The notes below the pieces were generated by a model. The model saw only the letters and a program-made list of their open reading frames with translations, searched no databases and had not been told where the DNA came from. Shown here piece by piece: positions 14,477-21,474 of a stretch of 27,325 bases of DNA. The DNA lies in the NCBI GenBank assembly GCA_965370805.1, contig CBDUVZ010000028.1:1-27325 (forward strand), written 5' to 3'. The translations under genes were made by a program, and so were the position numbers. The DNA is from CBDUVZ01 sp965370805 (GTDB lineage: Bacteria; Hydrothermota; Tepidihabitantia; Tepidihabitantales; Tepidihabitantaceae). How positions within the stretch are numbered: position 1 is the stretch's first letter; each line of letters begins with the position of its first letter.

Positions 14477-15709
14477 ATGAAGAGACTGATTGTGCTGGTG
14501 CTGGCCTGCGTTGCGGCAATGCCGACTGTATTTGCCACCATTCCGCGTTTCGTCGAGCCGGGGCTGGTTGAGAACGGCGGGGCGGCTATCGACGTAGGAT
14601 ACTACGGTGCGCCGATGATGTTCGACTGGGACCTGGACGGGAAGAAGGACATGATTGTCGGTCAGTTCACGTCCGGCAAAATCAGGTTCTACCCGAATGT
14701 CGGCGAGGATTCGGCACCGGTGTTCAACGGGTACAGTTACCTTCGGGCCAGCGGGACGGAAATCACCCTGCCCTCGGGCTGATGCGTCGGCTCCAGTCCA
14801 CGGGTCGTGGACTGGAACTCGGATGGTGAGTGGGATATCATCTCCGGTGACCGCAACGGCTATCTCAATGTCTTTATCCGCGACGACACAGCCCTGACCG
14901 CCTACAAGCAGTACAAGCTGATGGATGCGACCGTGCTGGACGTCGGGTCGAACTCCGAACCAAACGTCTTCGACTGGAATGGAGACGGCAAGAAGGACCT
15001 CATTATCGGCGTTCAGACCCGCCAGGTACGGGTGTACCTGAACCAGACGAGCGACACCTGGCCGATGTTCCAGAGCTACTCGACAGTCCAGGCGGGCGGG
15101 ACGGACATCAATCTCTACCGGGTGAATCCGTACATGTTCGACCTGGACCGGGACGGCAAGCCGGACCTGATCTGCGGCGAAGACCGAGGTTACGTCCATT
15201 TCTTCAAGAATGTCGGTTCGGCCACCAGCCCGGAATTCGCGGCCGGGGAAACGCTGAAGCTCCAGAACGGTACCCCGGTAAGGTGGCGGCACAGTAGCTA
15301 CTACTACGGCTCGCGGTGCGGATTCGGGGACTGGAACAACGACAGCATTCCGGATTTCCTGATGAGTACTTACGATGGCCAGATTGAGTTGTATCTCGGG
15401 TTTGCGCTGACCGGGGTCAATGACGAATTACGAATGCCGATTGCCGAATTCCGGGTCAATCCGGTGCCGGGTGGACCGCCGGTGCGGATTTCGTACAGCC
15501 TGAGCCGTACGGCCAGCGCTTCAATCGAAATACTCGACGGACTCGGCCGGGAAGTGAGGAACCTCGGGGTAGTCCCTGCCGGCCGGCAGCGAACGGTCGA
15601 GTGGGACGGTACCGACGGAGCCGGGCGCAGGATGCCGGCCGGGGTCTATTTCTGCCGGCTGGTGGCCGGAGAAGACTCGCGGACCGGAAGGGTCGTGCTT
15701 TCGTACTAG
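14477..15709 (+). CDS. Secreted FG-GAP/VCBS-repeat protein with in-frame TGA; candidate selenoprotein or pseudogene
   Basis: One frame runs from ATG 14477 to TAG 15707-15709, interrupted only by TGA at 14780-14782 (codon 102). Parts before and after the TGA belong to one protein. The N-terminus has a signal peptide (MKRLIVLVLACVAAM to FA). FG-GAP-like repeats with Ca-binding-type loops occur on both sides: DWDLDGKKDMIVG before, and DWNSDGEWDIISGD, DWNGDGKKDLIIG, DLDRDGKPDLICG and DWNNDSIPDFLMS after. The C-terminus (about 325-410, PVRISYSLSRTASASIEILD to GVYFCRL) is a FlgD/type-A sorting-like domain. The codon after TGA is Cys, giving PSG-U-C-VGSSPRVVDW if read as selenocysteine. A SECIS-like hairpin starts 9 nt after the TGA. 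TGA is an ordinary stop in neighbouring genes, so readthrough needs a special signal. Alternatives are a nonsense mutation (TGC or TGG to TGA), a sequencing error, or reinitiation at GTG 14807. Confidence 0.75.
14792..14816 (+). promoter_or_regulatory. SECIS-like hairpin after the in-frame TGA
   Basis: TCCAGTCCAC (14792-14801) pairs perfectly with GTGGACTGGA (14807-14816) around the 5-nt loop GGGTC (14802-14806). Nineteen nt separate the TGA from the loop. Published models of bacterial SECIS elements place the apical loop roughly 16-37 nt after UGA and want a G in its first two positions; both hold. The loop contains GGU, as in the E. coli fdhF element. The bulged U of E. coli is absent. Confidence 0.5.
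15421..15452. repeat. Dispersed repeat inside a CDS, GAATTACGAATGCCGATTGCCGAAT type
   Basis: TGACGAATTACGAATGCCGA followed by TTGCCGAATTCC belongs to the same family as the intergenic copies. In frame it encodes NDELRMPIAEF, between the last FG-GAP repeat and the C-terminal sorting-like domain. Confidence 0.65.
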
Positions 15710-15743
15710 CCTGTTGACAGGATCTGCACTACCGGAGGCGAAG

Positions 15744-16265
15744 ATGGATGGACGAATCAGACCGATACTGGCGCGGCGGAGCGTGCGGACATACACCGGC
15801 GAGCCGGTTTCCAAACAGGATATCCGGGCTCTGCTTGAAGCCGGGATGGCAGCGCCGTCGGCCAAGGCGCTTGACCCGTGGCATTTCGTGGTGGTGACCG
15901 AGCCCGACCGGCTGAAGCAGCTTGCCGAGATTCACCCTTACGGCAGGATGCTGGCGCCTGCCGCAGACGCGGGGGCTGGAGCTGCAATTGCAGTGTGCGG
16001 AGATAAGGAGGCGGCCCCGGACTTCTGGGTGCAGGACTGCTCGGCCGCAACCGAGAACATCCTGCTTGCCGCGTCGATGCTCGGTCTGGGAACGGTCTGG
16101 CTCGGTGTGCACCCGCGCGCGGAGAGGGAGCAGCCGCTCAAGGAGTTCCTCGGGATACCGGACCCGGTCGGGATTCTCTGCCTGATTGCAATCGGGAAGC
16201 CAGCCGAGCAGTTGGAGCCAAGGACCCGCTACGACGAAGCGAAAGCCCACCGGGAGACATGGTAG
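15744..16265 (+). CDS. Nitroreductase-family flavoprotein
   Basis: A 173-residue protein of the FMN-dependent nitroreductase superfamily. Motifs in order are ARRSVRTYTGEPVS (phosphate/FMN binding), AAPSAKALDPWHFVVV, and DCSAATENILLAASMLGLGT followed by VWLG, with a final GILCLIAIGKPAE strand. It is of the short, single-domain type. The natural substrate is unknown; members reduce nitro groups, quinones or flavins using NAD(P)H. ATG 15744 is preferred because GGAGG (15733-15737) is well placed, whereas a TTG at 15714 falls in a TTGACA that lacks a -10 partner. Confidence 0.88.
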   Translation: MDGRIRPILARRSVRTYTGEPVSKQDIRALLEAGMAAPSAKALDPWHFVVVTEPDRLKQLAEIHPYGRMLAPAADAGAGAAIAVCGDKEAAPDFWVQDCSAATENILLAASMLGLGTVWLGVHPRAEREQPLKEFLGIPDPVGILCLIAIGKPAEQLEPRTRYDEAKAHRETW

Positions 16266-16316
16266 TGGCTTTCGGTCGGCAAGGCGCTTCCTGACCATAG
16301 TGTTTTCAATGACTTA

Positions 16317-16342
16317 GGCCCGGAATGAAAGCCCGCCGGGCC
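16317..16342. terminator. Hairpin downstream of the nitroreductase gene
   Basis: GGCCCGG (16317-16323) pairs with CCGGGCC (16336-16342) around 12 nt. No T tract follows, so only a weak or factor-assisted terminator or an mRNA-end stabiliser is suggested. No gene is seen in 16266-16464. Confidence 0.35.
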
Positions 16343-16464
16343 GATCTCGTTGACTGGCCGGTTTCCTTGCTTCGTTATCCCGTCAAATAACGCATTCCCA
16401 AGGTGTTACGCCGATGGCCGTGCCACCGGAGGGCTATTTCGACGCGGAGAACCGGTCAGGACGA

Positions 16465-16493
16465 TTGACAACCGTTGGCCAATCGGCTATATT
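16465..16493 (+). promoter_or_regulatory. Promoter for the glycosyltransferase cluster
   Basis: TTGACA (16465-16470), a 17-nt spacer and TATATT (16488-16493). The predicted start near 16500 gives a leader of about 37 nt to GTG 16537, or 10 nt to the alternative TTG 16510. Confidence 0.8.
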
Positions 16494-16536
16494 GACGCTG
16501 AGTGGCTAGTTGCATTTCTCAGACTGTGAGTTCCAC

Positions 16537-17478
16537 GTGACAGAACACGACAAGCAGGAAGTTCTGGTTTCGGTTATCGTTCCGGCTTACAACGAGGTCG
16601 AGAACGTCGAGCCGCTGATGGAAGCGCTTTCGGCCAGCTTCGGGCCCGAGTACGAAGTGATCCTGGTGGACGATGGTTCGGACGACGGCACCTGGGAGGC
16701 GGCGAATGGGGCGCGGGAGCGGTATCCGAATCTGAAAGTATGCCGCCATTCGCGCAACCGGGGCAAGACCGCTGCGATTCTGACCGGGTTCGAAGTCTGC
16801 CGGGGCGATATCATCTCGGTATTCGACGCCGACCTGCAGTTCGACCCCGAAGATGTAAAAGCCCAGGTGGCGAAAGTTCTCGAAGGGTACGACCTGGTCT
16901 CCGGCGTCAAGCAGGGGAAGTACGAGAAGCGGTTCGTCTCCTCGGTGTATAACCGGCTTGCCCGGCTGGTTTTCGGCATCAAAGTCCGCGACATCAATGC
17001 ACTCAAGACCTTCCGGCGCGAGGTGCTCGAAGAGATTCATCTGCGCCGCGACTGGCACCGCTATATCGTCCCGCTGGCCGCGGCCGGCGGGTTTTCGATA
17101 ACAGAAGTCCCGGTTACGCTCCGGGCGAGGCAACACGGCGAAGCGAAGTATGCGGGGCGCTTCCGGATACTGATTGGATTGTTCGATATGATTGCGGTCG
17201 GGTTCCAGTTGTCGTTCATGCGCAAGCCGATGCTTCATTTCGGCATCCTCGGTACGGTCGCAATTGCCGCGGGACTCCTCGTCGGACTGGTGGCCGTGAT
17301 ACTCCGGATTCTGGGCACCGGGTTTCGGCCGCTGCTTTATCTCGTCATCCTGCTGGTTGTGACCGGGCTGGTGTTCTTCTCGGCCGGATTCCTGGGTGAG
17401 GCGCTGGCCGGAGTGAACGACCGGCTGGAGAAGATCGAGCGGGCCAACATCGACCGGAGGCGGCGGGAGAGGAAATGA
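16537..17478 (+). CDS. GT2 glycosyltransferase of the DPM1/GtrB type with two C-terminal membrane segments
   Basis: A 313-residue family 2 glycosyltransferase. VSVIVPAYNEVENVEPLMEA begins the GT-A fold, VDDGSDDGTW and FDADLQFDP carry the nucleotide-sugar and metal-binding Asp residues, and RQHGEAKYAGRFR is the acceptor-site loop typical of polyprenyl-phosphate mannosyl/glucosyltransferases. Two hydrophobic segments (about 228-252 and 262-285) anchor it, as in GtrB-like enzymes. It probably transfers a sugar from a nucleotide donor to a lipid phosphate. GTG 16537 gives the family-like N-terminus; TTG 16510 remains possible. The flippase-like gene next door suggests the lipid-linked product is moved or used at the membrane. 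Confidence 0.88.
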   Translation: MTEHDKQEVLVSVIVPAYNEVENVEPLMEALSASFGPEYEVILVDDGSDDGTWEAANGARERYPNLKVCRHSRNRGKTAAILTGFEVCRGDIISVFDADLQFDPEDVKAQVAKVLEGYDLVSGVKQGKYEKRFVSSVYNRLARLVFGIKVRDINALKTFRREVLEEIHLRRDWHRYIVPLAAAGGFSITEVPVTLRARQHGEAKYAGRFRILIGLFDMIAVGFQLSFMRKPMLHFGILGTVAIAAGLLVGLVAVILRILGTGFRPLLYLVILLVVTGLVFFSAGFLGEALAGVNDRLEKIERANIDRRRRERK

Positions 17479-17489
17479 CAGAGGTATGA

Positions 17490-17531
17490 GGAGAAGTCAG
17501 AAGTCAAAGTGCAGGATGAGGAATCGGAAAC
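17490..17531. repeat. Dispersed repeat, AAGTCAGAAGTCAAAGTGC type
   Basis: GAAGTCAGAAGTCAAAGTGC followed by AGGATGAGGAATCGG has the same words as 6229-6268. It fills the 63-nt gap between the glycosyltransferase and the flippase-like gene without an obvious effect on the Shine-Dalgarno. Confidence 0.5.
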
Positions 17532-17541
17532 AGGATGATTG

Positions 17542-18567
17542 ATGGTGAAGTCCAAGCAGGTTCTGTCCACGGCTGGCCGGGTGCTGCTTTCCGCGGTCCT
17601 GCTGGGGCTCCTGCTCTACCTCTTCCGCCACAAGCTCGACGCGGTTCTGGAGCTGCTCAGGAGCACCCGGACCGGACCGCTGGTGATGGCGGCGTTCTGG
17701 TACGTCGTCTTTGTCGTCGTTTCGTCCTGGCGCTGGAAGATCCTGCTCGCGGCGAAGGGGATGCATTTCTCAATCTGGTACCTGTCCCGGGTTTTCGTCT
17801 TGTCGCTCTTCTTCTGCAAGCTGCTGCCGACTTCGATCGGCGGCGACGTTCTCCGCATCGCCTACACCGCGCCGCGGGACCGGGCTGCCGATGCGTTCTC
17901 CGCCACTCTGCTCGACCGGTTGATAGGTTTTGTCAGCCTGCTGTTCCTGGCAGTAGTCGTGTCGCTTGGGCTCTTCGCGTTCAGCGCCCAGGCGCGAATG
18001 CTGGAGCTGCCGATTGCCGGGCTGAGGTTCCGGGGATTCGGGATTGCCGCGCTGCTGGCGGCCGGGTTGCTGCTGCTGCTGCTGGTAACGCTGGTTTTCT
18101 TCAACGATACGGCGCACCGGCTTGCGGTCCGGGTCTTCGGGAAGGTGAAACTGCTGCGGCTGGGCGAGCGGCTGGACAAGGTGTACGATGCGGTGAAGCA
18201 GTACCGCCACCACCGGCGGGCCTTGTTCCTGAGTTTCCTTTCCGGGATTGCGGTGCAGGCCACATTGTCGCTGAGCTGGTTCAGCGTGGCCGCGGCAATC
18301 GGCGGAACGGTGCCGCTGGCGTACTATTTCGTATTCATTCCGATACTGAACATCGTTGTGAACATCCCGACTATCGGCGGGCTGGGGATACGGGAGTGGG
18401 CATTCGTGCTGCTCTTTACCCCCGGCTGGCTTGCCGGGCATCTGAGCGAAGAGTTGGCGCTGGCGAGTGCCCTCCTGTTCCTGGCGCTCGACTTGGTGTT
18501 TGCGCTGACCGGCGGCGTGCTGTTCGCGGTGATGCGGCGCCGGACGACAGGCGGAACCCACGGATGA
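17542..18567 (+). CDS. Flippase-like integral membrane protein (LPG synthase TM / UPF0104 family)
   Basis: A 341-residue polytopic protein with about eight hydrophobic segments, the first at residues 11-27. The motifs of the lysylphosphatidylglycerol-synthase transmembrane / AglD family are present: WRWKILLAAKG, KLLPTSIGGDVLRIAY, LLDRLIGF, and NIPTIGGLGIREWAF near the end. Relatives work in lipid or glycolipid transfer across the membrane. There is no soluble tRNA-dependent domain, so aminoacyl-lipid synthesis is not implied. ATG 17542 is chosen by AGGA at 17532-17535. The last residues and stop (GGTHG) come from sequence resembling the ACCACGGATG repeat family. Confidence 0.85.
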   Translation: MVKSKQVLSTAGRVLLSAVLLGLLLYLFRHKLDAVLELLRSTRTGPLVMAAFWYVVFVVVSSWRWKILLAAKGMHFSIWYLSRVFVLSLFFCKLLPTSIGGDVLRIAYTAPRDRAADAFSATLLDRLIGFVSLLFLAVVVSLGLFAFSAQARMLELPIAGLRFRGFGIAALLAAGLLLLLLVTLVFFNDTAHRLAVRVFGKVKLLRLGERLDKVYDAVKQYRHHRRALFLSFLSGIAVQATLSLSWFSVAAAIGGTVPLAYYFVFIPILNIVVNIPTIGGLGIREWAFVLLFTPGWLAGHLSEELALASALLFLALDLVFALTGGVLFAVMRRRTTGGTHG

Positions 18568-18605
18568 TCCGAGCGAGTGAACCACAGATGGACACAGGCA
18601 GAACA
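18554..18605. repeat. Dispersed repeat, ACCACGGATGGACACAG family
   Basis: AACCCACGGATGATCCGAGC, then GAGTGAACCACAGATGGACA and CAGGCAGAAC, are two imperfect units related to 6365-6440. The first unit overlaps the end of the flippase-like gene and supplies its TGA stop (18565-18567). Confidence 0.6.
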
Positions 18606-18649
18606 GAACAAGCGGAGAGTGCCGCCGGACGGCATAAAGGAGGATTGTG

Positions 18650-19771
18650 ATGCTTCCTGTTCCGAGGCCGAATATCGATTCAATCAAGCCGTACAAACCG
18701 GGCAAGCCGGTGGAGCAGGTGGTCCGCGAACTTGGTCTGAAGGGACCGGTGGACAAACTGGCATCCAACGAGAATCCGCTGGGGCCGTCACGCCGGGCGC
18801 TCACCGCGCTGCGCAAGGTAGAGAAAGGTCTTCATCTCTACCCCGAGAATTCGTGTTTCTACCTGCGTGAACGGCTGGCCCGGCAGTTGAAAGTCGATTA
18901 CGATTCCGTGATGGTCGCCAACGGCTCGGTGGAGATGATTTTCCTCGCGTGCCTGGTGTATCTTGACCCGGGCGATGAACTGGTGGTGTCGGCCGGGTCG
19001 TTCATCATGGCGAAAATCGGGACCAGGGTGATGAACGCCCGACTGGTTGAGGTGCCGTTGAAGGACTACGTTCATGACCTGGACCGTGTCCTGGAGAGCA
19101 TCACCGAGCGGACGAAAATCGTCTATCTCGACAACCCGATGAATCCGCTGGGCACGATAGCGACCAAGGACACGCTCGATAGTTTCATCGAGCAGGTCCC
19201 GGAGCACGTCCTGGTGGTCATTGACGAGGCCTACGCCGAGTACATCACCACCCGGCAGTACCCGAAGGCGCTCGACTATTTCCGGGCGGGCCGGAATGTG
19301 ATGGTGCTCCGGACGTTCTCAAAGATATACGGGTTGGCCGGCTTGCGGGTCGGGTACGGTATCGCCCATCCCGAGGTGCTCGAGGCGCTCGGCAAAGTGC
19401 GGCTGCCGTTCAATGTGAACCGCGCCGCCCAGGCCGCGGCGCTGGCGGCACTTGATGATAAGACGCACGTGGCCCGGAGCCGGAAGAACAACGAGGCGGG
19501 CAAGAAGGTGTTCTACAAGGAATTCAAGCGACTGGAGCTGTTCTACCTGCCAAGCTTCGCAAATTTCGTATTCGTGAATTTCCCGGTCGATTCACAGGTC
19601 GTCTTCGAGGCGCTCCAGATGCGGGGCGTAATCACCCGGCCGGTGAAGGAATATGGGTTCCCGAATGCACTGCGCGTGTCGGTCGGGAGCCCGTCGCAGA
19701 ACCGGCGCTTTATCAAGGCGCTGAGTGAGGTCGTCAGCGAACTGCACGAGTCAGGCAGTTCCCGGGGCTGA
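18650..19771 (+). CDS. hisC: Histidinol-phosphate aminotransferase
   Basis: A 373-residue class I/II PLP aminotransferase of the HisC family, converting imidazole-acetol phosphate and glutamate to histidinol phosphate. It shows KLASNENPLGPS near the N-terminus, ANGSVEMIF, DNPMNPLGT, IDEAYAEY with D192, and FSKIYGLAGLRVGYG with PLP lysine K225. ATG 18650 follows a strong Shine-Dalgarno, AAAGGAGG (18637-18643). No other his gene is in the window. HisC-like enzymes can also act on aromatic amino acids, so the histidine role is likely but not certain. Confidence 0.9.
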   Translation: MLPVPRPNIDSIKPYKPGKPVEQVVRELGLKGPVDKLASNENPLGPSRRALTALRKVEKGLHLYPENSCFYLRERLARQLKVDYDSVMVANGSVEMIFLACLVYLDPGDELVVSAGSFIMAKIGTRVMNARLVEVPLKDYVHDLDRVLESITERTKIVYLDNPMNPLGTIATKDTLDSFIEQVPEHVLVVIDEAYAEYITTRQYPKALDYFRAGRNVMVLRTFSKIYGLAGLRVGYGIAHPEVLEALGKVRLPFNVNRAAQAAALAALDDKTHVARSRKNNEAGKKVFYKEFKRLELFYLPSFANFVFVNFPVDSQVVFEALQMRGVITRPVKEYGFPNALRVSVGSPSQNRRFIKALSEVVSELHESGSSRG

Positions 19772-19789
19772 AATTCTGGGCGGAAATAT

Positions 19790-19833
19790 CGAATGCCGAA
19801 TGCCGATTTCCGGATTCGGCATCTGGAATTCGT
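19790..19833. repeat. Dispersed repeat, GAATGCCGAAT family, forming a hairpin between convergent genes
   Basis: ATGCCGAAT (19793-19801) pairs perfectly with ATTCGGCAT (19814-19822) around 12 nt. It lies between the stops of hisC and the SUMF1-domain gene, where it may act as a bidirectional mRNA-end hairpin. Confidence 0.7.
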
Positions 19834-19839
19834 CGTTCG

Positions 19840-20613
19840 CTATTGTATCGGCTTGCCGTATATCCGGGCTTTCGACAGGCCCATGGCACACCGGAATCCG
19901 AGCCAGGTTGAGCCTTTGAGGTCCGGGTCGATTCCCCAGCGGCAGGTGCAGCGGCAGTAGGCGGCCGGGTTTCTGTATGACCCGCCTCTGATTGCCTTGC
20001 CGAACCCTTCCCAGTCACCGGCGGTGAGCTCCCAGACGTTGCCGGCCATATCGAAGGCGCCGACCGGGCTGACCCCGGGCGGGAATCGGCCGACTTCGGT
20101 GGTTCGGGCTCTACCCCACTCCCGGCTGTTGCAGCACTGAGTCGCGAACTCGTTACCCCAGGGCCAGAGACGTCCGTCAGTGCCGCGCGCCGCCCGTTCC
20201 CATTCCGGTTCCGTGGGCATCCGCTTGCCGGCCCAGGCGGCGTACGCCTCGGCATCACGGTACGAGACGCCGACGACCGGCTGGTCCGGTTGGTTCCAGT
20301 TCTGGTTTCTCCAGTAGAGCGGGGCGGGATGACCGGAGTCCTTGATGAACCGGGCGTACTGACGGTTGGTAACCGGGTGGCGGTCGAGGTAGCAGTTGCT
20401 GACCGTTACCTGTCGACCGGGGAACTCGGTTCCGAATACCGGCTCGAACGGCTCGGACAGTTGCTTCAGAATCTGCCGGACTGCGTCCTGGTCGATGCCG
20501 TAGCGGAATGCGCCGCTCGGAACGAGCACCGCTTCGGCGTCGTCCTTGTCGGTTACGATTACTGCCGGTAGATTGCTAGGTCTGACTGCGCCGTCCCTTT
20601 GAGAATTTATCAT
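19840..20613 (-). CDS. SUMF1/formylglycine-generating-enzyme-fold protein
   Basis: A 257-residue protein with a complete SUMF1 (FGE-sulfatase) domain: VPSGAFRYG at the start, LDRHPVTNRQYARFI, PVVGVSYRDAEAYAAWAGKR, MPTEPEWERAARG, WPWGNEF, AFDMAGNVWELTAGDW, IRGGSY and WLGFRCAM. True sulfatase-activating enzymes have a copper-binding Cys pair in the C-terminal region. Here the residue after GGSY is Arg, and the cysteines are clustered in YCRCTCRWG, so the activity cannot be assigned. No sulfatase is nearby. ATG 20613 is chosen because the domain begins shortly after and a promoter ends 8 nt upstream. The longer frame to 20736 runs through that promoter and the previous gene. Confidence 0.82.
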   Translation of the reverse strand: MINSQRDGAVRPSNLPAVIVTDKDDAEAVLVPSGAFRYGIDQDAVRQILKQLSEPFEPVFGTEFPGRQVTVSNCYLDRHPVTNRQYARFIKDSGHPAPLYWRNQNWNQPDQPVVGVSYRDAEAYAAWAGKRMPTEPEWERAARGTDGRLWPWGNEFATQCCNSREWGRARTTEVGRFPPGVSPVGAFDMAGNVWELTAGDWEGFGKAIRGGSYRNPAAYCRCTCRWGIDPDLKGSTWLGFRCAMGLSKARIYGKPIQ

Positions 20614-20621
20614 CCCGCCTG

Positions 20622-20649
20622 AATATACGACTTTGTTGCCATCCGTCAA
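20622..20649 (-). promoter_or_regulatory. Promoter of the SUMF1-domain gene, leaderless type
   Basis: TTGACG (20649-20644), a 16-nt spacer and TATATT (20627-20622) on the minus strand, 8 nt before ATG 20613. The -35 box overlaps the stop codon of the upstream gene. Confidence 0.6.
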
Positions 20650-21404
20650 GACCTGCGGTGCCACCAGCAGCGACCGTCGCGTCCGGTCGGGTTGATGCGC
20701 ACCCGGTCGGGGATGAACCCGTGTCCCAACAGCCACCGGTCGGGCAGGGGCGGAGCGCCGGGCCGCGTGCGCACGAGAAGAACAGTGGCAGCGGTTCGTT
20801 TCAACTGAGCGAGGCCCTGCTCCGGGTCGGTGCCGAGGGTCGGTCCGACTACCGCCAGGTCGACCGGGCCGACTTCGGCCGGGATATGGTCGAGCGTGCC
20901 CGGGACCACGACGAGCCGCTTGACGTCTTCGCGCGCCGCTTTCTTCCGGATGTAGCGGCGGATGATCGGCAGCGGTTCGAGGACGTAGAGCCCGGCTGTG
21001 CGCCGGAGCCGGACCGGCAGTACGGTCGCGAACTCGCCGGCGATGAGGAGCCTGGTACGCCAGAGCCGGAACCGGCAGGTTATTGCCGAGATATCCCAGT
21101 CGTTCCAGGGCAGGGCGTCATACAGCGGCGGCGACTTCTCGCGCAGCAGTTCGAAAGCGAAAGCGCGCACCAGCGCGCGCCGGGCTGCTGCCGTCCCGGC
21201 CGGATCGCTGGCGGGCGTCGCATTGACGGCATCGAGCAGTTGCTCTTCAAGGTCGGGACAGGAGCGGACGAAATGGAACAGGACGCGCGGGGAATTGCTC
21301 AGGGCCGGGCCGAGATGGAGCTGCGCCTGCGGGTCGGTCAGGACCTGCCGGACCGTGTCCGGCTCAAGCAGTCCGAAGTCGGAGAACGATAGAGGAAATG
21401 CCAA
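20646..21404 (-). CDS. Conserved-looking protein of unknown function
   Basis: About 252 residues from a TTG at 21404; the frame is open further upstream but only across a repeat and the end of the next gene. It has a helical N-terminal part (FSDFGLLEPDTVRQVLTD, FHFVRSCPDLEEQLLDAVNA) and a C-terminal half with alternating strands (RLVVVPGTLDHI, VDLAVVGPTLG, TVLLVRTRPG). This recalls a Rossmann-like domain, but no clear cofactor loop is seen. I do not recognise the family. The N-terminal codons (GIHHLAF) are encoded by the dispersed repeat, so the true start may have been altered. The gene ends inside the promoter of the SUMF1-domain gene. Confidence 0.5.
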   Translation of the reverse strand: MAFPLSFSDFGLLEPDTVRQVLTDPQAQLHLGPALSNSPRVLFHFVRSCPDLEEQLLDAVNATPASDPAGTAAARRALVRAFAFELLREKSPPLYDALPWNDWDISAITCRFRLWRTRLLIAGEFATVLPVRLRRTAGLYVLEPLPIIRRYIRKKAAREDVKRLVVVPGTLDHIPAEVGPVDLAVVGPTLGTDPEQGLAQLKRTAATVLLVRTRPGAPPLPDRWLLGHGFIPDRVRINPTGRDGRCWWHRRS

Positions 21405-21472
21405 ATGATGAATGCCGAATGTCGATTCCCGAGTTCTGCATTCGTAACTCGGCATTCGCCATTCGCAATTGA
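21405..21472. repeat. Dispersed repeat, GAATGCCGAATGTCGATT family, long copy
   Basis: The longest copy in the window. GAATGCCGA (21410-21418) is complementary to TCGGCATTC (21449-21457). CCGAGTT (21429-21435) pairs with AACTCGG (21446-21452). The two foldings are mutually exclusive. It fills the gap between the aminotransferase stop and the start of the unknown gene. Confidence 0.7.
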
Positions 21473-21474
21473 CG

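Noticed and set aside
15714..15719. TTGACA just upstream of the nitroreductase gene
   Set aside because: No -10-like hexamer at 16-18 nt; that position is GAGGCG, part of the Shine-Dalgarno.
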